In this document: piece by piece, positions 46,416 to 59,000 of the stretch
Layout: each line of letters starts with the position of its first letter
Position numbering within the stretch: position 1 is the stretch's first letter
From: Diphasiastrum complanatum
Lineage: Eukaryota; Streptophyta; Lycopodiopsida; Lycopodiales; Lycopodiaceae
Assembly: GCA_029204225.1 (NCBI GenBank)
Contig: CM055102.1
Coordinates: 17,568,223-17,632,222, forward strand
DNA length: 64,000 nt
Direction of reading: 5' to 3'
The notes under the pieces: generated by a model
What the model saw: the letters and a program-made list of their open reading frames with translations, nothing else
Databases searched by the model: none
Told to the model about the DNA's origin: nothing
Program-made: the position numbers and the translations under genes

Positions 46416-47308
46416 ATAATTGTTCGTGAAGGCTTTTGATTTAGCTCAAACGTTTGTGGAACGTCTGTTTAGGCTTCACGGATTACCGAGTGACATTGTG
46501 AGTGATCGCGCTCCAAAGTTCAAGAGTCACTTTTGGTCGTTCATATTCGCTCAACTAGAAACATCTTTGAGCCTTAGTTTTTTTTATCATTTCGAGTTAG
46601 ATGGTCAAATAGAAATAACTAATCAAATGATGGAGCATATGCTACGAGCATATGTCGTTTAATGTCAATTTCATTGAGAGAAGGATCTATCCTTGATTGA
46701 GTTTGCCTATCAAAGTAGTATTGAACATTTGACTATCTTTTATAATCCATTCATGCTTATGTATATCAACCTAGATCGCCTATGAGTATCCAACGATCAA
46801 GTTTAAATGATATGCAAGAAATGCTATGAAGAACATGAGAAAATATCCAAAAACATTATGTTGACATGAAAAGATTGTCTCGGGATTTCCAAGCAAGGGA
46901 TTCGGTATTTGTGAATCCACAAGAATTCTAAATATTGTGTATCGGCAAGCATTACAAGTTATTTGCTTGATAGAGAGGACTATACAATTTTTTACAAAGA
47001 TTTGGATTACCAAATAGACCTTTCAAAGGGAATTTGGGCGCACTTTGTATTTTATGTTAGGTAATCAACAAAAAGTTTGTGTGAAAGGAATCGCCTTGGT
47101 TTTGAAGATCTATTAGACCTCCGAAATAAATAATCTAGTGTGACCAAATTTGACTATGAAAAATTGTTAGATACTAGAGATAAATGACAATGTAATTGTA
47201 TAATTATAGAGCATTTGGTTCAATGAAAAGGCCATTCAATTGATAACTCTTGGGAACAAGGAAAGAGCCTTAAGTTTTGAGGACAAGACTTGTTTAAGAG
47301 GGGAAGTA
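46416..47308 (+). pseudogene. Ty3/gypsy integrase fragment
   Basis: FVERLFRLHGLPSDIVSDRA and the following PKFKSHFWSFIFAQLETSLS are the second catalytic region of gypsy integrase. FELDGQIEITNQMMEHMLRAYV holds the Glu of the active site. The later part is broken by stops. A purine tract AAGAGGGGAAGTA (about 47296-47308) ends it, directly before an LTR. Confidence 0.85.
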
Positions 47309-47875
47309 TGTTGTGCCCTCAAATCATTTGATTGCGAATCTATGTCATGTACGGATGTTAGAAGGCCTAAGTCAACTCGTGAATAAATTATAATTATGAG
47401 GCTTTGGGGCCCTCATGGTTTTAGATCGTAAATTATGGTTGAAGGCTTACAGTCTATGATGATCCCTCATGGTTTTAGATCGTAAATTATGGTTGAAGGC
47501 TTAAAATCTATGATGATGGATTTATATGAAACTTGTAGCAACTCATCGGTCAATGGTAGATGTGGCCTAGTTAGGCTACTAATGTGTCTTAGTGAGGTGT
47601 CACAGATCACTCCTAATTGGAGTAGCCTTAAAGGGTATAAGTATATTCATAGGCCTCTCTAGGAAGAGAGTTTGACATGAGTAGAAGCTACATGTTGTTG
47701 GATCATACATCTCTCTTATATTGTGAGAATTTCCAGAGGTCCATAGCTTGGAGGCTAGATCCGCATGATATAGATTTGGTTGGGTAGGTGTAATCCACCA
47801 TCCGTTCTCTTTTGTGTTCATTGACTTCAATATCCTAGTTGTGAACTCGGAGGTCTTGAAAGATATATACATAGA
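47309..47875 (+). repeat. 3' LTR of the gypsy fragment (family shared with 51414-51902)
   Basis: It starts TGTTGTGCCCTC after the purine tract. A string of phrases matches the LTR at 51414 in the same order: GGGCCCT, TTATGGTTG, GATGTGGCC(T/C)AG, GAGGTGTCACAG, GGGTATAAGTATA, CCACCATCCGT. It contains a 53-bp internal duplication (about 47410-47515). The right end is approximate. Confidence 0.7.
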
Positions 47876-48635
47876 AAATTCAATAAAAAAAACCTTGAGA
47901 TGTTAGATTTCACCTTAACTTCACATATAGAAACTTGCCTTAATCCACTTCTAGATTCCAATTCAATTTCCAAAAACCTTTTCTCTTGTATTCATTCATT
48001 GTGGCTCGAGGGTTGGAGTTGTTGAGGATTGATCTTCAGTTTCTCTTTGGTTGAGTGGCTTGGGTTCATAGTCATCCTTTTGGTGTTTACAACATGATCT
48101 TAAGGATCTATACGAGGAGATCTTTACACACAAACAAATCAATGTAGCTTGAAAGATAGCTTTAATACCATGTTAAAGAGATTAATGATCAATAGAAACT
48201 CAAACCATTCACAATATATAATAGATTGGAGACAAAATGGAAGCATTAGTACTATTATCAAAATGAAGGTAAATGATAATGAACAAAGATATACTCTTAG
48301 TACAACAACGAGGATAACTAGAATTCTAGCCTTTCCACAAGCTAGAGAGAGGTCTCCATGACATGTATAGTGCTCTCTTGATAATTGACAATGTATTCAT
48401 AGATTTCTTCATCGATAGAAACTCAAATCATTTGCAATAGATAAGATATGGGAGACAAAATGGAGACATTGTGTATTGTAATTATGATGAAGGTAAATGG
48501 CAGTGAACAAAGGTATACTCTTAGTACACAATGCTTTTATAAAAATTTGTTGCATGCGGTACATATGTTAGCAAGCTTACAAGTGTGTAGAAACATCAAC
48601 AAAAATCTAGAGTGAATGAGAGTGGTATATGGTCA

Positions 48636-48762
48636 GGAGAGTCACTCTTAACATATATACTTCTACTTGAAGAAACTTGCTTATCTAAAATGCACAATGG
48701 AGAGTCACTCTTAACATATATACTTCTACTTGAAGAAACTTGCTTATCTAAAATGCACAATG
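48636..48762. repeat. Two-copy 63-bp tandem repeat
   Basis: GGAGAGTCACTCTTAACATA...CTAAAATGCACAATG occurs twice head to tail with essentially no difference. Confidence 0.92.
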
Positions 48763-48930
48763 AAGTATAAACATTAATACAATAACTAGTCGCATTCCAA
48801 CACAATGATGCTTTATTTCTTGTTCAAAGAAAGTCCTCATGACCCTTCATTTTTTATAATGTGAATCTTCACTACATTTACAACAAAATCTAGTAAGAAG
48901 TTCTAGTAACAAAAGGCAATTGTTCACATA

Positions 48931-49092
48931 GAAGATGACACTCTTGCACTTGATGGAAACCCATATATGATGAAAATATAAGGTAGTAGTAATTGGAAGC
49001 TCCCAAAGTGCGAAGATGACACTCTTGCACTTGATGGAAACCCATATATGATGAAAATATAAGGTAGTAGTATCTGGACGCTCCCAAAGTGC
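48931..49092. repeat. Two-copy 81-bp tandem repeat
   Basis: GAAGATGACACTCTTGCACT...GCTCCCAAAGTGC is repeated with period 81 and about three mismatches. Confidence 0.92.
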
Positions 49093-50017
49093 TCATCATA
49101 CCACCATACTCACCCACACACGAACTCTTTCTGAGTTAAAGTCAGAGAGAATAATAAAAACCAAACATGAGTCTAAAAAAGAGAGAGAACTTACACTTTG
49201 CTTGGTTGGTTGTAGGATGTTACATGTTTGCATTTGAGAACCTCTTGACCTGATCGAAGATGAGCATTCTATAAAAAATGTGGTTGAGTTTATATATATT
49301 GAGGTCAAAATTTTGCATGTGATGCGCGCACATGCACGTTCACACACACACACACACACAGACAAAGTAGTAAAATGAATGTTTAAAGAACCATGAAATC
49401 AATTTCTAATGTTGATGTTTCTTAAAAAAAAAAAAAAAAAACACCCTCGTGCATTTATTCATAGGAAAAGGTAGTAGGTACATTGATGAAAAAGATATAT
49501 ACACCCTGAAGGGGAAGTTTAAACAAAAGTAAGCTCAAACAAGAGCGGAGCTTGCAGTAAATTTAAGATTAATCCAGATCTTGGCATTAAAAATAAAAGT
49601 GCATAAACTATGATGATGTCAGTGGGAGTCTGCCAACTGACTGCAGCAGATCAGAAAAGTGAAGAGGTGATGAGTCGCCTAATGAAGGGAGATGAGACAA
49701 GTTCACATTCGTTTGGTTAGGTGATTCTTCCTTGATATACAAGATGACTATGTGTGTATAGAGCCCATCCTTGCTAGTGTATGCTTTGGAATCCATTATC
49801 AAACTCTTAATACAAACTACTAATAGAGAGCATTTGGTTTTTTGAAGAAAAGGTGATGGGACAAAATCATATGTTTATATCCCATGATGGGACTTTGCTA
49901 AAGTTTTCTTATGATTTTTTTGTTTTTCCATTCTGATTATTTTTCTCGTTCTGGCAGGGTTGCTTGCGTTTTCTTTCAATTTTGTTCTGTTCTTTCTGCC
50001 CTTCCTCGCCTTCAGCG

Positions 50018-53000
50018 ATGCCGAGCGCTGCATTGCATCTTTTATCTCACCCACCTGCTTTGCGCTCTGCTTTCCGTCTCTTCTCTCCTTCTCCTCCTCC
50101 TCCTCCTTCTTTTCCTGTCCATTGTAGCAGCCACCTTCATCCAGCGTTTCTGCCCTTGGCGCGAGCTCTTGGAGGAGCTAAGCATTGGCTATGGCGGCCG
50201 CTAGTCGTTGGGAGTGGCAGTGCAGAAGATGGCAGGAGGCCGGGTGGGTTGGGAGAGCGCAGCGAAGGATGGCAGTCCAAGCAGATGGCAACGGGGAATA
50301 GTAACACTAGTAGACCAGCGTTGAGATTCCAGTGGTCTCCCCCCAGAAGCGCAGGGCTGCACATGAGAGCTACAGGAGGTGTCGCTGGTGACGGTGATGG
50401 ACGCAATGGGGATGGTGGAAGGAGTGGAGGAGGTGGAGGTGGAGGAAGCGGCAATACTGGCAGTAGTGACGGAGAATCTGAGCATTATGGTTTTTTTGCA
50501 TGGTAAGGAAATAATCTGCCTTTCTCTGTTTCAAGCATGAACTTTTCTGTGTAGAGTGGTTCCATTATGTGTTCTATGCGATAAAGTCAAGGAGTTTCAC
50601 AGTTTTAGCAGCAGATCGCATTGTGGCATTTGAGAAAAACTTGATCTATTTAGTTTTAGTTTTCTGAGATTACAAGCCCAATTCACCTTGTTGTCTACAG
50701 TGGCTCTGTCCGTGATGGCAAGAATAACTGTTATAGTGCCAACTTGTCTCACGTAGGAGGCCATTTTTGCCACAACATCCTTCTGTGTTTTAATTCCCTG
50801 AGATATTTCTAGCCAGGCGTATCTCTGTGCATCTACATATTCCTATATATGGCACAATGGCTTCCCCTTGCTTCAAAGTAGTCCACAGTTGCATTGCTAG
50901 GTTCTTTGCATCAATTAACATTCGACTGTGAGTGATCATTTGATGAAGTTCGACTGTGAGTGATCATTTGATGAAGTGCCTTCCAAATGGTGATAGCTTT
51001 ATTATCTTTCTATGTTCTCCTGCCTCATCTTTCGGTTTCTAAAAATGATATACATTTTCTCCTATTCATAGATTATTCTATACACATGGAAACATTTCTT
51101 CCATTTTCGAAGTAGTTTCCAACCTCTTCACAAGTCCTTAAGTTAGAATTTTAATGTCCCTTTTATTCTTCTACATTGTAAATAACACTCGCATGACCAA
51201 AATCTGTGACCATGTTATTTATTTGTACTATCTACCATTGATATCAAGTATGCACATAACCAATACACTTGTTAAAGTTGTTACTAGCACTTGGGGATCA
51301 TTGTACAAATTTATGAAAGCTAATGTGGACATGTTTGTTTGTGGTTGGACTCCGTAGGGTTAAAGATTGCACGTCTCCTTTGTTATTCCAAATATTAACC
51401 TAGAAACAATATTTGTCATGCCCACGACTGGTCTCGGGTAGCGTGTCCACGCTAGGGATCATTAGACCGACAACTGTAAGTTAATTGTGACTATAAGGGA
51501 ATTGGGGCCCTTATGTACAAGGTCATAATTAATGGTTGTAAGCCTAAACTCATGATGGTGGATTGGTATGGGTCTATCAGTGAGTCATTGGGGAACTGGA
51601 TGATGTGGCCCAGATAGGCTGCAGAGGTGTCCAGGGAGGTGTCACAGTGCACTACTAGTGGTGCATGGGCCTTGGAGGGTATAAGTATACCTATTGGGCT
51701 CTCACTAGTGTATGCTTGATTGTGGTGCTAGTAGCCGTATGCTGTTGGTATGATTCCTCATTCTCTTTGAGATTGATCCATAGCTTGGGGGCTAGATCCG
51801 TTTGATCTAGGATTGGTTGGGTTGGTTTGTCCACCATCCGTACCCTTTGTGGTTGCTTGTTTTGGCATGCTTAGAGTAGGATCCTTGGATTAGGACATTA
51901 CATTGGTATCAGAGCCATTCTAAGCGGGTTTTGCCATTGAAAGTGCTTGGGAAGAAATCTCGACGTTTTTTTGAGAATTCAGTGAAGCAAGCAGCAAAGA
52001 GGGAAAATTTCGGATTGCTCTTCTCGTTGATCTCCTTTTTCGAAGTGTAATTGGTATTGGTAGGTGCACTACCAGGATCACAGTCGGTTTCAATTGAAGC
52101 TCTGCTGTTTTTTTTTCTCTCGAGGCTTCTTGTTCTTTACATAATAGTGGTTTATGAGATTTTGTTTGCTGTCTTTTGCTTTAAGGTATAAGTGCAATGT
52201 TATAGCTTTGATATCAAGTGTCGATATTTGTGATAGACACTGACAAGGACATGATAAGCACTGATACGAAGTGCTTGTTTCATGTCGAGAAACATAGGAA
52301 TTCCTCTCATTCATCTTGGAAAGGCAAAGGAATAAAAGGTCAAGCAAATGGGGCAGAAAGGCCAAAGAGGCCAAAGTGCCTTGGTACTTCTTGTGGGAAG
52401 GCAAATCATTTAGGGAAAAATTGTTGGAGGAAAAACAAAGGGGCAGCCAAAGGGACCAAATCCGAGGTAAAATCCAGCAGACAATCTTCTTCCAAAGTTG
52501 TGTTTATTGCACAAAAGCTGTTCATTTAAAGGTTGAGTGTAGGATAAAGCTAGCATTATAGCTTCGAGGGTCAAAGAGAAGTCTCAAGCTTTTGAAGAAG
52601 CTGCTCCTCCTTCAGCCTATGTTGGTTGTAGTGATGGTTCCAATCTTAGATGCCCGTTCCGAGCAAAAAGGGTCGGAATGTTTTGTTCCGCCCGTTCCGG
52701 AACGTACTGGGTCGGAACGAGTAACTGTTAATGTAAATTAAAAAAAAATGATATACGATGAGAAAATAGCAGTTGAAATCCTGGGGTGTCTACAATTTGT
52801 GTGTTGGAGAAACCCCAAATTAGGAGTCTTGATACGAAACTTAACTGAACAATGAACATTGCGCATCCTAGATGGCTCATAACATAAAAATTTATGGTGC
52901 GAATCAGAAGAGTGGAAGTTTTTTCATCTTACCCACAGAAAAAAGATGAGCATGAGATCCTAACTCAACTGACAATTTATTGCTTTGTTACCTGGAGTAT

Positions 53001-56000
53001 GCTGCTGAGGATATAACTTTCAAATACTGCATATCAGTCGCTGAGTACTGGGAAGTATCATCTTTGAGAAATTTCAAGTGCCCTTGATCTTGATTGACTT
53101 AGAGCGGAGCCCCCCTTGCTCTTAGTGCTGTTACCTTTGGATTTTGCAACCCTGGGGTGTCTACAGTTCGTGTGTTGGAGAATGAGAAAAAAAAAATGAT
53201 AATAGGGAAAGTAGATGCAGACTTGTTAGATTGCCTTAGTCATTTCAGGTTTACAAAGGACGGCCTAACTTATTGGGCCTTAGCTTCACCTAAACAATTT
53301 ACGTACTTGTGGCTTTTTGCTAGGAAATGTTTTGTCAATGAAGAGGTGGGGCTTTGGAGGGGACTTTGTTGACGAATGGCTGAGTCCCTTTGGGCCTTCT
53401 CCCATTGGCCCAAGGAATGTCATAATTGGGCATGCATGATCGTTATATAATCTTAAGAAATCAGCATATAAAACAAAGGAAGCAAACCACACTTCATGAC
53501 ACTGCTATTTCATATGCTAAAATTGCCATTCATACTTTTAACATAATCATCATTTAAAAGAAAGGAAGCAAACCACAATTCATGACACTGCTATTTCATA
53601 TGATAAAATTGCCATTCATATTTACAGCATAATCATTGATGTTAGACTTTGAACATGCATCATACTTTCTGCTCTTGTGAACACAGGATGTTGAAATGAA
53701 TGAATCCATGCAATGCATGGAGATGGTGTGACATGCTGTGGGTCGACTTAGTAATTGCATGCTTTTAGAATATAACTTGAAAGAACTTGATGAAAATTTG
53801 TCAACTGATAGGAAATGAAGGTTTCTGATTGATGGTAGATGAAAATGCTTTATAGAAAGAGCTGCATGATCCTTGCCAAGCTTTTAGAAGTCGTACATTC
53901 TCTGTATAGACGTTAGAATGATTGATGGACTGAAAAAAGCTGATGATTCTTAATGTTATGCATCATGTTCAAGATGCATTCATATAGAACAACTTTAGTT
54001 ACATTCAAATATTGATTGGACTGTCTTATAGCGATATTTGGAGTGCTTGACCAGGTATTTGTAAATTTCCAAAGTGGTGGTTTTAAGTCATTTATTCTGT
54101 CCCATGTGAAGTATCTGCAGAATACTCTGGGCAATGCCCACTCACGCATGCACACGTGTGCATTCACACACACACACACACCCCCCTGCATGTTTTTGCA
54201 TTTGTATGTACATATGCATAGAGAATATTAGATACAGAAATTTGAGTGCACGGAACAACAAAGGTATTGTCATAAATACACTTTTGTATGAGGATGTCTG
54301 TGTATAGTCGAATGATTTAATTGACAAAGCAAGGGCCTAAGAATATCACTGATAAGAATACTGCCCTTCCAGGTATCTGAAAATGTTAGAGAGGCATCCA
54401 GTTAAAACAAAAGCATTGACCTCTGCATTGCTAAACTTTCTCGGAGATTTATTTTGCCAGGTAAGAATTTATTCTATTACCTTCAGAATCATGCGAAGGA
54501 ATTGTGCTTTATTTTATGCTGGTAATATTGGCAGTGGGGATTACTGTTTGTAAGACATATACATGGGTTGGGAGATCCTATTGTTTGCTAGCTATGGTAT
54601 AATTTAGTTGGAAAAAACCAGAATACTAGTGTAGCCACTCATTTAAGTTCCACTGATAAAAGTTATTGTTTCATTCTCCATTGCCTAAAGTCAGTTTAGT
54701 GGGACCATCACTCATCCATCATGACACATGCTTTGAGGTTTGGTATGAAGTTTGAAGTATTTAGTAGAAAGAACTCTAACAGGTGGGGTTTTTCTTGTTT
54801 GAATGTGCATGGGGTGTTATTTTCTACTAGTTGATTGTGGAGAAATCAGATACAATCAATCTGAAACGCATCAGCATGATCACAGTGATTGGCCTACTGC
54901 TTGTGGGACCAACACTTCACTTTTGGTACTGTCTTATCCCATCCATAGATTTATTTATTTATTTTTTGTAGACAATCAACCATATGACATTATGATCAAT
55001 TTTCCTTTGTGAAAGTATTTGTAAAAAAATCAGATTTTCCTGTAAAAAATGCATTTACTGACAGGATGTTCATAGTTAGCCTACCCTTACATTGACAAGG
55101 TTCCTAGAAATCTGTTCTTTCTGTTGATTGAGCATTATGTGAAGTTTCCTAATAACAGCTTGTTATCATCCCAGAAAAAAAATTCATAACAAGTCTTATC
55201 ACGCTGAACAGTTTGAAGTTTCACTTCATTCATGAAGATCCTTAGTGGACTCATAATAGAAAGTTTCTATCTACCTGGTTTTTTGGAGGTGAATCATATC
55301 TTACAACTTAAGTACGACAAATCTTTATAGAGTTGGCTTACAATTGGGGTGTAATATCTATAATCAGAATCTTACCAGAAGTTTGGGAGGAGGGTAGAGA
55401 GAGAAAAAGAAATAGCTTTATGTTTTGAACCAAAGTGGTACTTAAGAAGAAAGCAGTACATCCGAGAAGCAACTATCAATGCTGTAGTCTGTTAATGGGA
55501 TGTAGATACGGTACATTAAGGCCTTTTTACAACACATTCGGGGGCTTATTCAGGTTCCTGTCAGTTAGTATTTGGGGCACTTGTAGAGGGGTGCATACTT
55601 TCCCTCCAAAGTGCAAGTCGCCCTCTTTTTTCATATTCGAGCATTGGGTTTTGGAAACTGCATGGAAATTTCATAAAGTTCCTAAAAGGCGTAGGTTTAT
55701 TGCAGCAGCCTATAAAACTACGCTGACTGACCTTTCTAAGTGGCTAAGTATATGCTTCAAAGAGTTGCTTCCTTCTATTAATGAGCTTTGGATAAACTTT
55801 GCAGATGTTCTTGTTAGTTATAGTTGGATTTTAAACAATTCTGTAGGTATTATAGAACTAATAAAGTTTTCAACTCCTCTCGTACTTACCCAACCTATGC
55901 TTCTTCACACCTATGACTTCACAACACTTTACACTAACATCAATTAAGAAGATTTGAAGTTTCATGTTAATAAGTTAATGTTTTTAGCAATAAACTATGT

Positions 56001-59000
56001 TGGAATATCAATCCACACTCTAGAGAGAACTATCAAACAGGGCGGATAGCTCAGTGGTAGAGCATCCCATCCGGTATGAGGGAGGTCCTGGGTTCGAATC
56101 CTAGTCTGTCCATCCATATTAAGATTTATGGATTTCTAACATGGTATCAGAGCCAAGTTAGACCTAACAGTTCATGGTGTCAAAGCCATGGTTAGGTGCC
56201 GAAAGTTGTGGGGCAGGTGACAGCTAGGACCCCAACCAAGTGTGGCTTGAGGGGGGGTGTTGGAATATCAATCCACACTCTAGAAAACCATCAAACAGGG
56301 CGGATAGCTCAGTGGTAGAGCATCCCATCCGGTATGAGGTCGGTCTTGGGTTCGAATCCTAGTCTGTCCATCCATATTATGATTTATGGATTTCTAACAA
56401 ACTAAAGGATACTCGATGCAAAGGTTTAAAAGTTGAAAAGAGTGCTTTGCATTTTGAGTTTTGTTGGCTTCTGAACAAAAATCAAGATGTCGATTCACAG
56501 AAGAAAAGATTACTAAAACAGTTGGCACTTTTTCTTGGATAACTTGCATATTTCTCTAGGTGATTCGCTTTTTCAACAGCTGATAGGTATTCCCATGGGT
56601 ACTAATTGTGCTGTTCATCTAGCTAGCTTTTATCTTTTCGCTTATGAATCTGAATTTATACAAAGATTAGTTTCTTGTGGTGCTTGTCCCATCTTATTGC
56701 ATAAATTAACTCATGTTAGAAGATATAGTGATGACTTATTTTTTGCTCAAGGAACTAAGTAGAGGCCTTTTTCTGAACCAAAACTCGAGTTTTGAGGAAT
56801 CCTAGAAACAAGCTACTCTTATAGTTTAGGCATGGTGACCATATGTGCAAGAACAGATTGGTTCTGTAAAATGCTTTGTATGATGTATTGAACGGCATGC
56901 AATTTTGTGTCCACTTTCTGCAGGTATTTAGCATTAAGCAAAATAGTTATTACAGGTGGATCAAAAGGAGCAGGCATGCGGCTACTTCTTGACCAGGTGA
57001 TCATTATGTCCTTGTACATGTTCGATGTGTGACTTTGTAAATGAAGGTGCTGTTTTTGTCATATTCAGTTTATACTTGCAAGAATCTGAAAGCTAATTTC
57101 TTTATCTTTGTTGCTTCAATCTTATCAAGCATGAGGGTATGTGCTCAAGTTGATTGTGAATAATCTCCGCATTGCAGTTTATTTTTGCTCCAGTCTTTAT
57201 AGCAGTATTTTTTGCTTCACTATTGACTTTAGAAGGACGACCATCAGATATCGCTCCTAAACTTCAGCAGGTATGTCACAAAGTTTCCAAGATAAGTTCT
57301 GACCTTGTAGGACTTTATTTTCCTTTTCTTCTAGTACATATAGGCACTGTTTGCTCCTGCAATCTCCTTGCCTTCAAGTTGCTGCAAAAACATGAATTGT
57401 CGGATGCTTCTGAAAACAGTTTTCCTTTTACAGACTTCTGTTTCTTGGATCTCTTATGCTGTAATTTTATCTCTTTCACACACATGGAGACCTTTATGAA
57501 CCATGGGTCTTTAGCATTATTATTTGTCATTTGGACAACATATTATGCTCCAGTATTGTTTGGCAATTTATTAGTGTTACGAGTCATATGGTTGTTATCG
57601 GGCCTCTACCTTCACTCACAATCTTCTCTAGGGCCTCAAACAACATAATTGTGTTTGAGTGCTTTATCCCTGTATATACATCCTCCTCTATTTTATGTTT
57701 TGCAGGTGAGATTTTGTTTCGTAAATGGGTATCAAGCTTAGTTGCCCGTTCTGGAACGGAACGCGTTCCGTTCCGGAACGATGCCCCCCAAAAAAGAAAA
57801 TACGTTTTTTTACAAAGGAATTAATCTATGTAAAAATCCATCTAATTAACTTGAAAACAGAAAATTAACTACAGTCTACATTAAACAGATTTACTAATGA
57901 ACAGACAACTAATTACAATAATCAGACTATTAACTAGGAGTGTTGAATGGAGTAAAAGTAACCTGAGAATTCATGTCAATAGGAACAACCTACGGTGCTC
58001 GGCCAAATTTTGCATTTAAAATACGATCTGACCCACTACCATACATTTATCAGCAAAACCATGAAATTATTTTGAAACCAAGAAACATTCTTGATGAAAC
58101 GTAACGGAACTGGAGAATACCTTTTTTTTTTAATTAAAAACAAAACTCGTTCCGACCAAGAACGTTCCGGAACACGAGGAACGTTCGGAACGGAACGTTC
58201 CGACCCAAAATGGTCGGAACGGGCTTCTAAGGTATCAAGGCACTAATTCGGCTTTGAGGCTGCATTCTACAATGTGTGTAAATCCTATTTTAGTAGGTGA
58301 TCTAGTTGTTTTTGAAAAAACCTAATGGGGAGGAAGTTCTAATCTCTTAAATTTGGCTTGTATATTCCGTACCATAGTACCCCATGGTACCGCCATTATG
58401 GTACCGCCGGTACCATAATGGTGGTACCGCCATTATGGTGCCGCCCTCAGACCCGCGGTACCAAGGCGGCACCATAATAATAATATTTTCTACTATTTAT
58501 TTATTTATTTTTAATTAGAAACCCCTTTTACTAGGGTATTTTAGGGTAAAAAATTTTGAAAAAAAAAGTGTCAGGGTTTAGAAAAAAGGGGGGACTGTAC
58601 AGAGGGACTGTACAGGGGGCACTGGGGGAGCGGACCTTGGGGTCAATGGGAGTGCTGCATGTGGGGGAGCAGCAAATCCGGACAGGTACACCGTCTCATG
58701 GGCACTGTGGGGGAGCAGACCACGGACCCAATCGGAGTGCAGCATGTGGTGGAGCAATACATGGGGCAGGTACAGTAGCACATGGGCACTGTGGGGGAGC
58801 AGGCCACGGGGCCAATGGGAGTGCAGCACGTGGGGGAGCAACAAATGGGGACATGTACAAGGGCACATGGAGGGATCATCAACAACTGCACATGGGGGAA
58901 CAGGCTGTGGGGTTAAATAGGCACTCACGAGGCTATGAGAGCCAGTGAGAGGCTGTGAGAGAGAGGCTGTGAGAGGCATTGTGAGAGGCATTGTGAGAGG

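Larger units (their letters stand above)
47876..50017. other. Upstream region of the Mpv17 gene, rich in local duplications
   Basis: No genes are recognised. It contains an imperfect 120-bp direct repeat (48183-48307 and 48410-48530), a two-copy 63-bp and a two-copy 81-bp tandem repeat, a (CA)n tract at 49340-49362 and a poly-A run at 49423-49441. Confidence 0.6.
55998..56399 (+). mobile_element. TRIM (miniature LTR retrotransposon) with a tRNA-like gene in each LTR
   Basis: A complete 402-bp element: LTRs 55998-56141 (144 bp) and 56258-56399 (142 bp), each TGTTGGAATATC...TTTCTAACA, with target duplication AACTA at 55993-55997 and 56400-56404. The primer site TGGTATCAGAGCC begins immediately after the left LTR (56142), and a purine tract GAGGGGGGG (56249-56257) abuts the right LTR. 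The 116-bp interior has no coding capacity. Each LTR carries a 73-nt tRNA-like sequence. The insertion lies inside the Penelope-like remnant and is therefore younger. Confidence 0.95.
55435..56761 (+). pseudogene. Penelope-like reverse transcriptase remnant in intron 3 of the Mpv17 gene
   Basis: Two + strand frames flank the TRIM element. The left one (55435-55947) contains FHKVPKRRRFIAAAYKTTLT and TYDFTTLYTNIN. The right one (56535-56761) contains LGDSLFQQLIGIPMGTNCAV, FYLFAYESEFIQRL and the catalytic-site relative RRYSDDLFF. The words TYDF(S/T)TLYT, FQQ-x-GIPMGTN and RYxDDL are diagnostic of Penelope-like elements and not of LINE or LTR enzymes. Removing the TRIM and one copy of its target repeat puts both parts in one frame, with several stops (first at 55945). 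No GIY-YIG endonuclease was found nearby. Confidence 0.8.

Noticed and set aside
49964-50017. Upstream non-ATG start for the Mpv17-family protein
   Set aside because: The open frame extends upstream, but the first ATG in it is at 50018 and nothing supports a TTG start in a plant nuclear gene.
50137-50485. - strand Pro/Ser-rich open frames
   Set aside because: They are antisense shadows of exon 1 of the Mpv17-family gene, produced by its Gly-rich and GC-rich coding sequence.
56040-56112. Functional cytosolic tRNA gene
   Set aside because: Placement inside an LTR, duplication with the LTR and the faulty anticodon arm argue for a transposon-borne promoter module.
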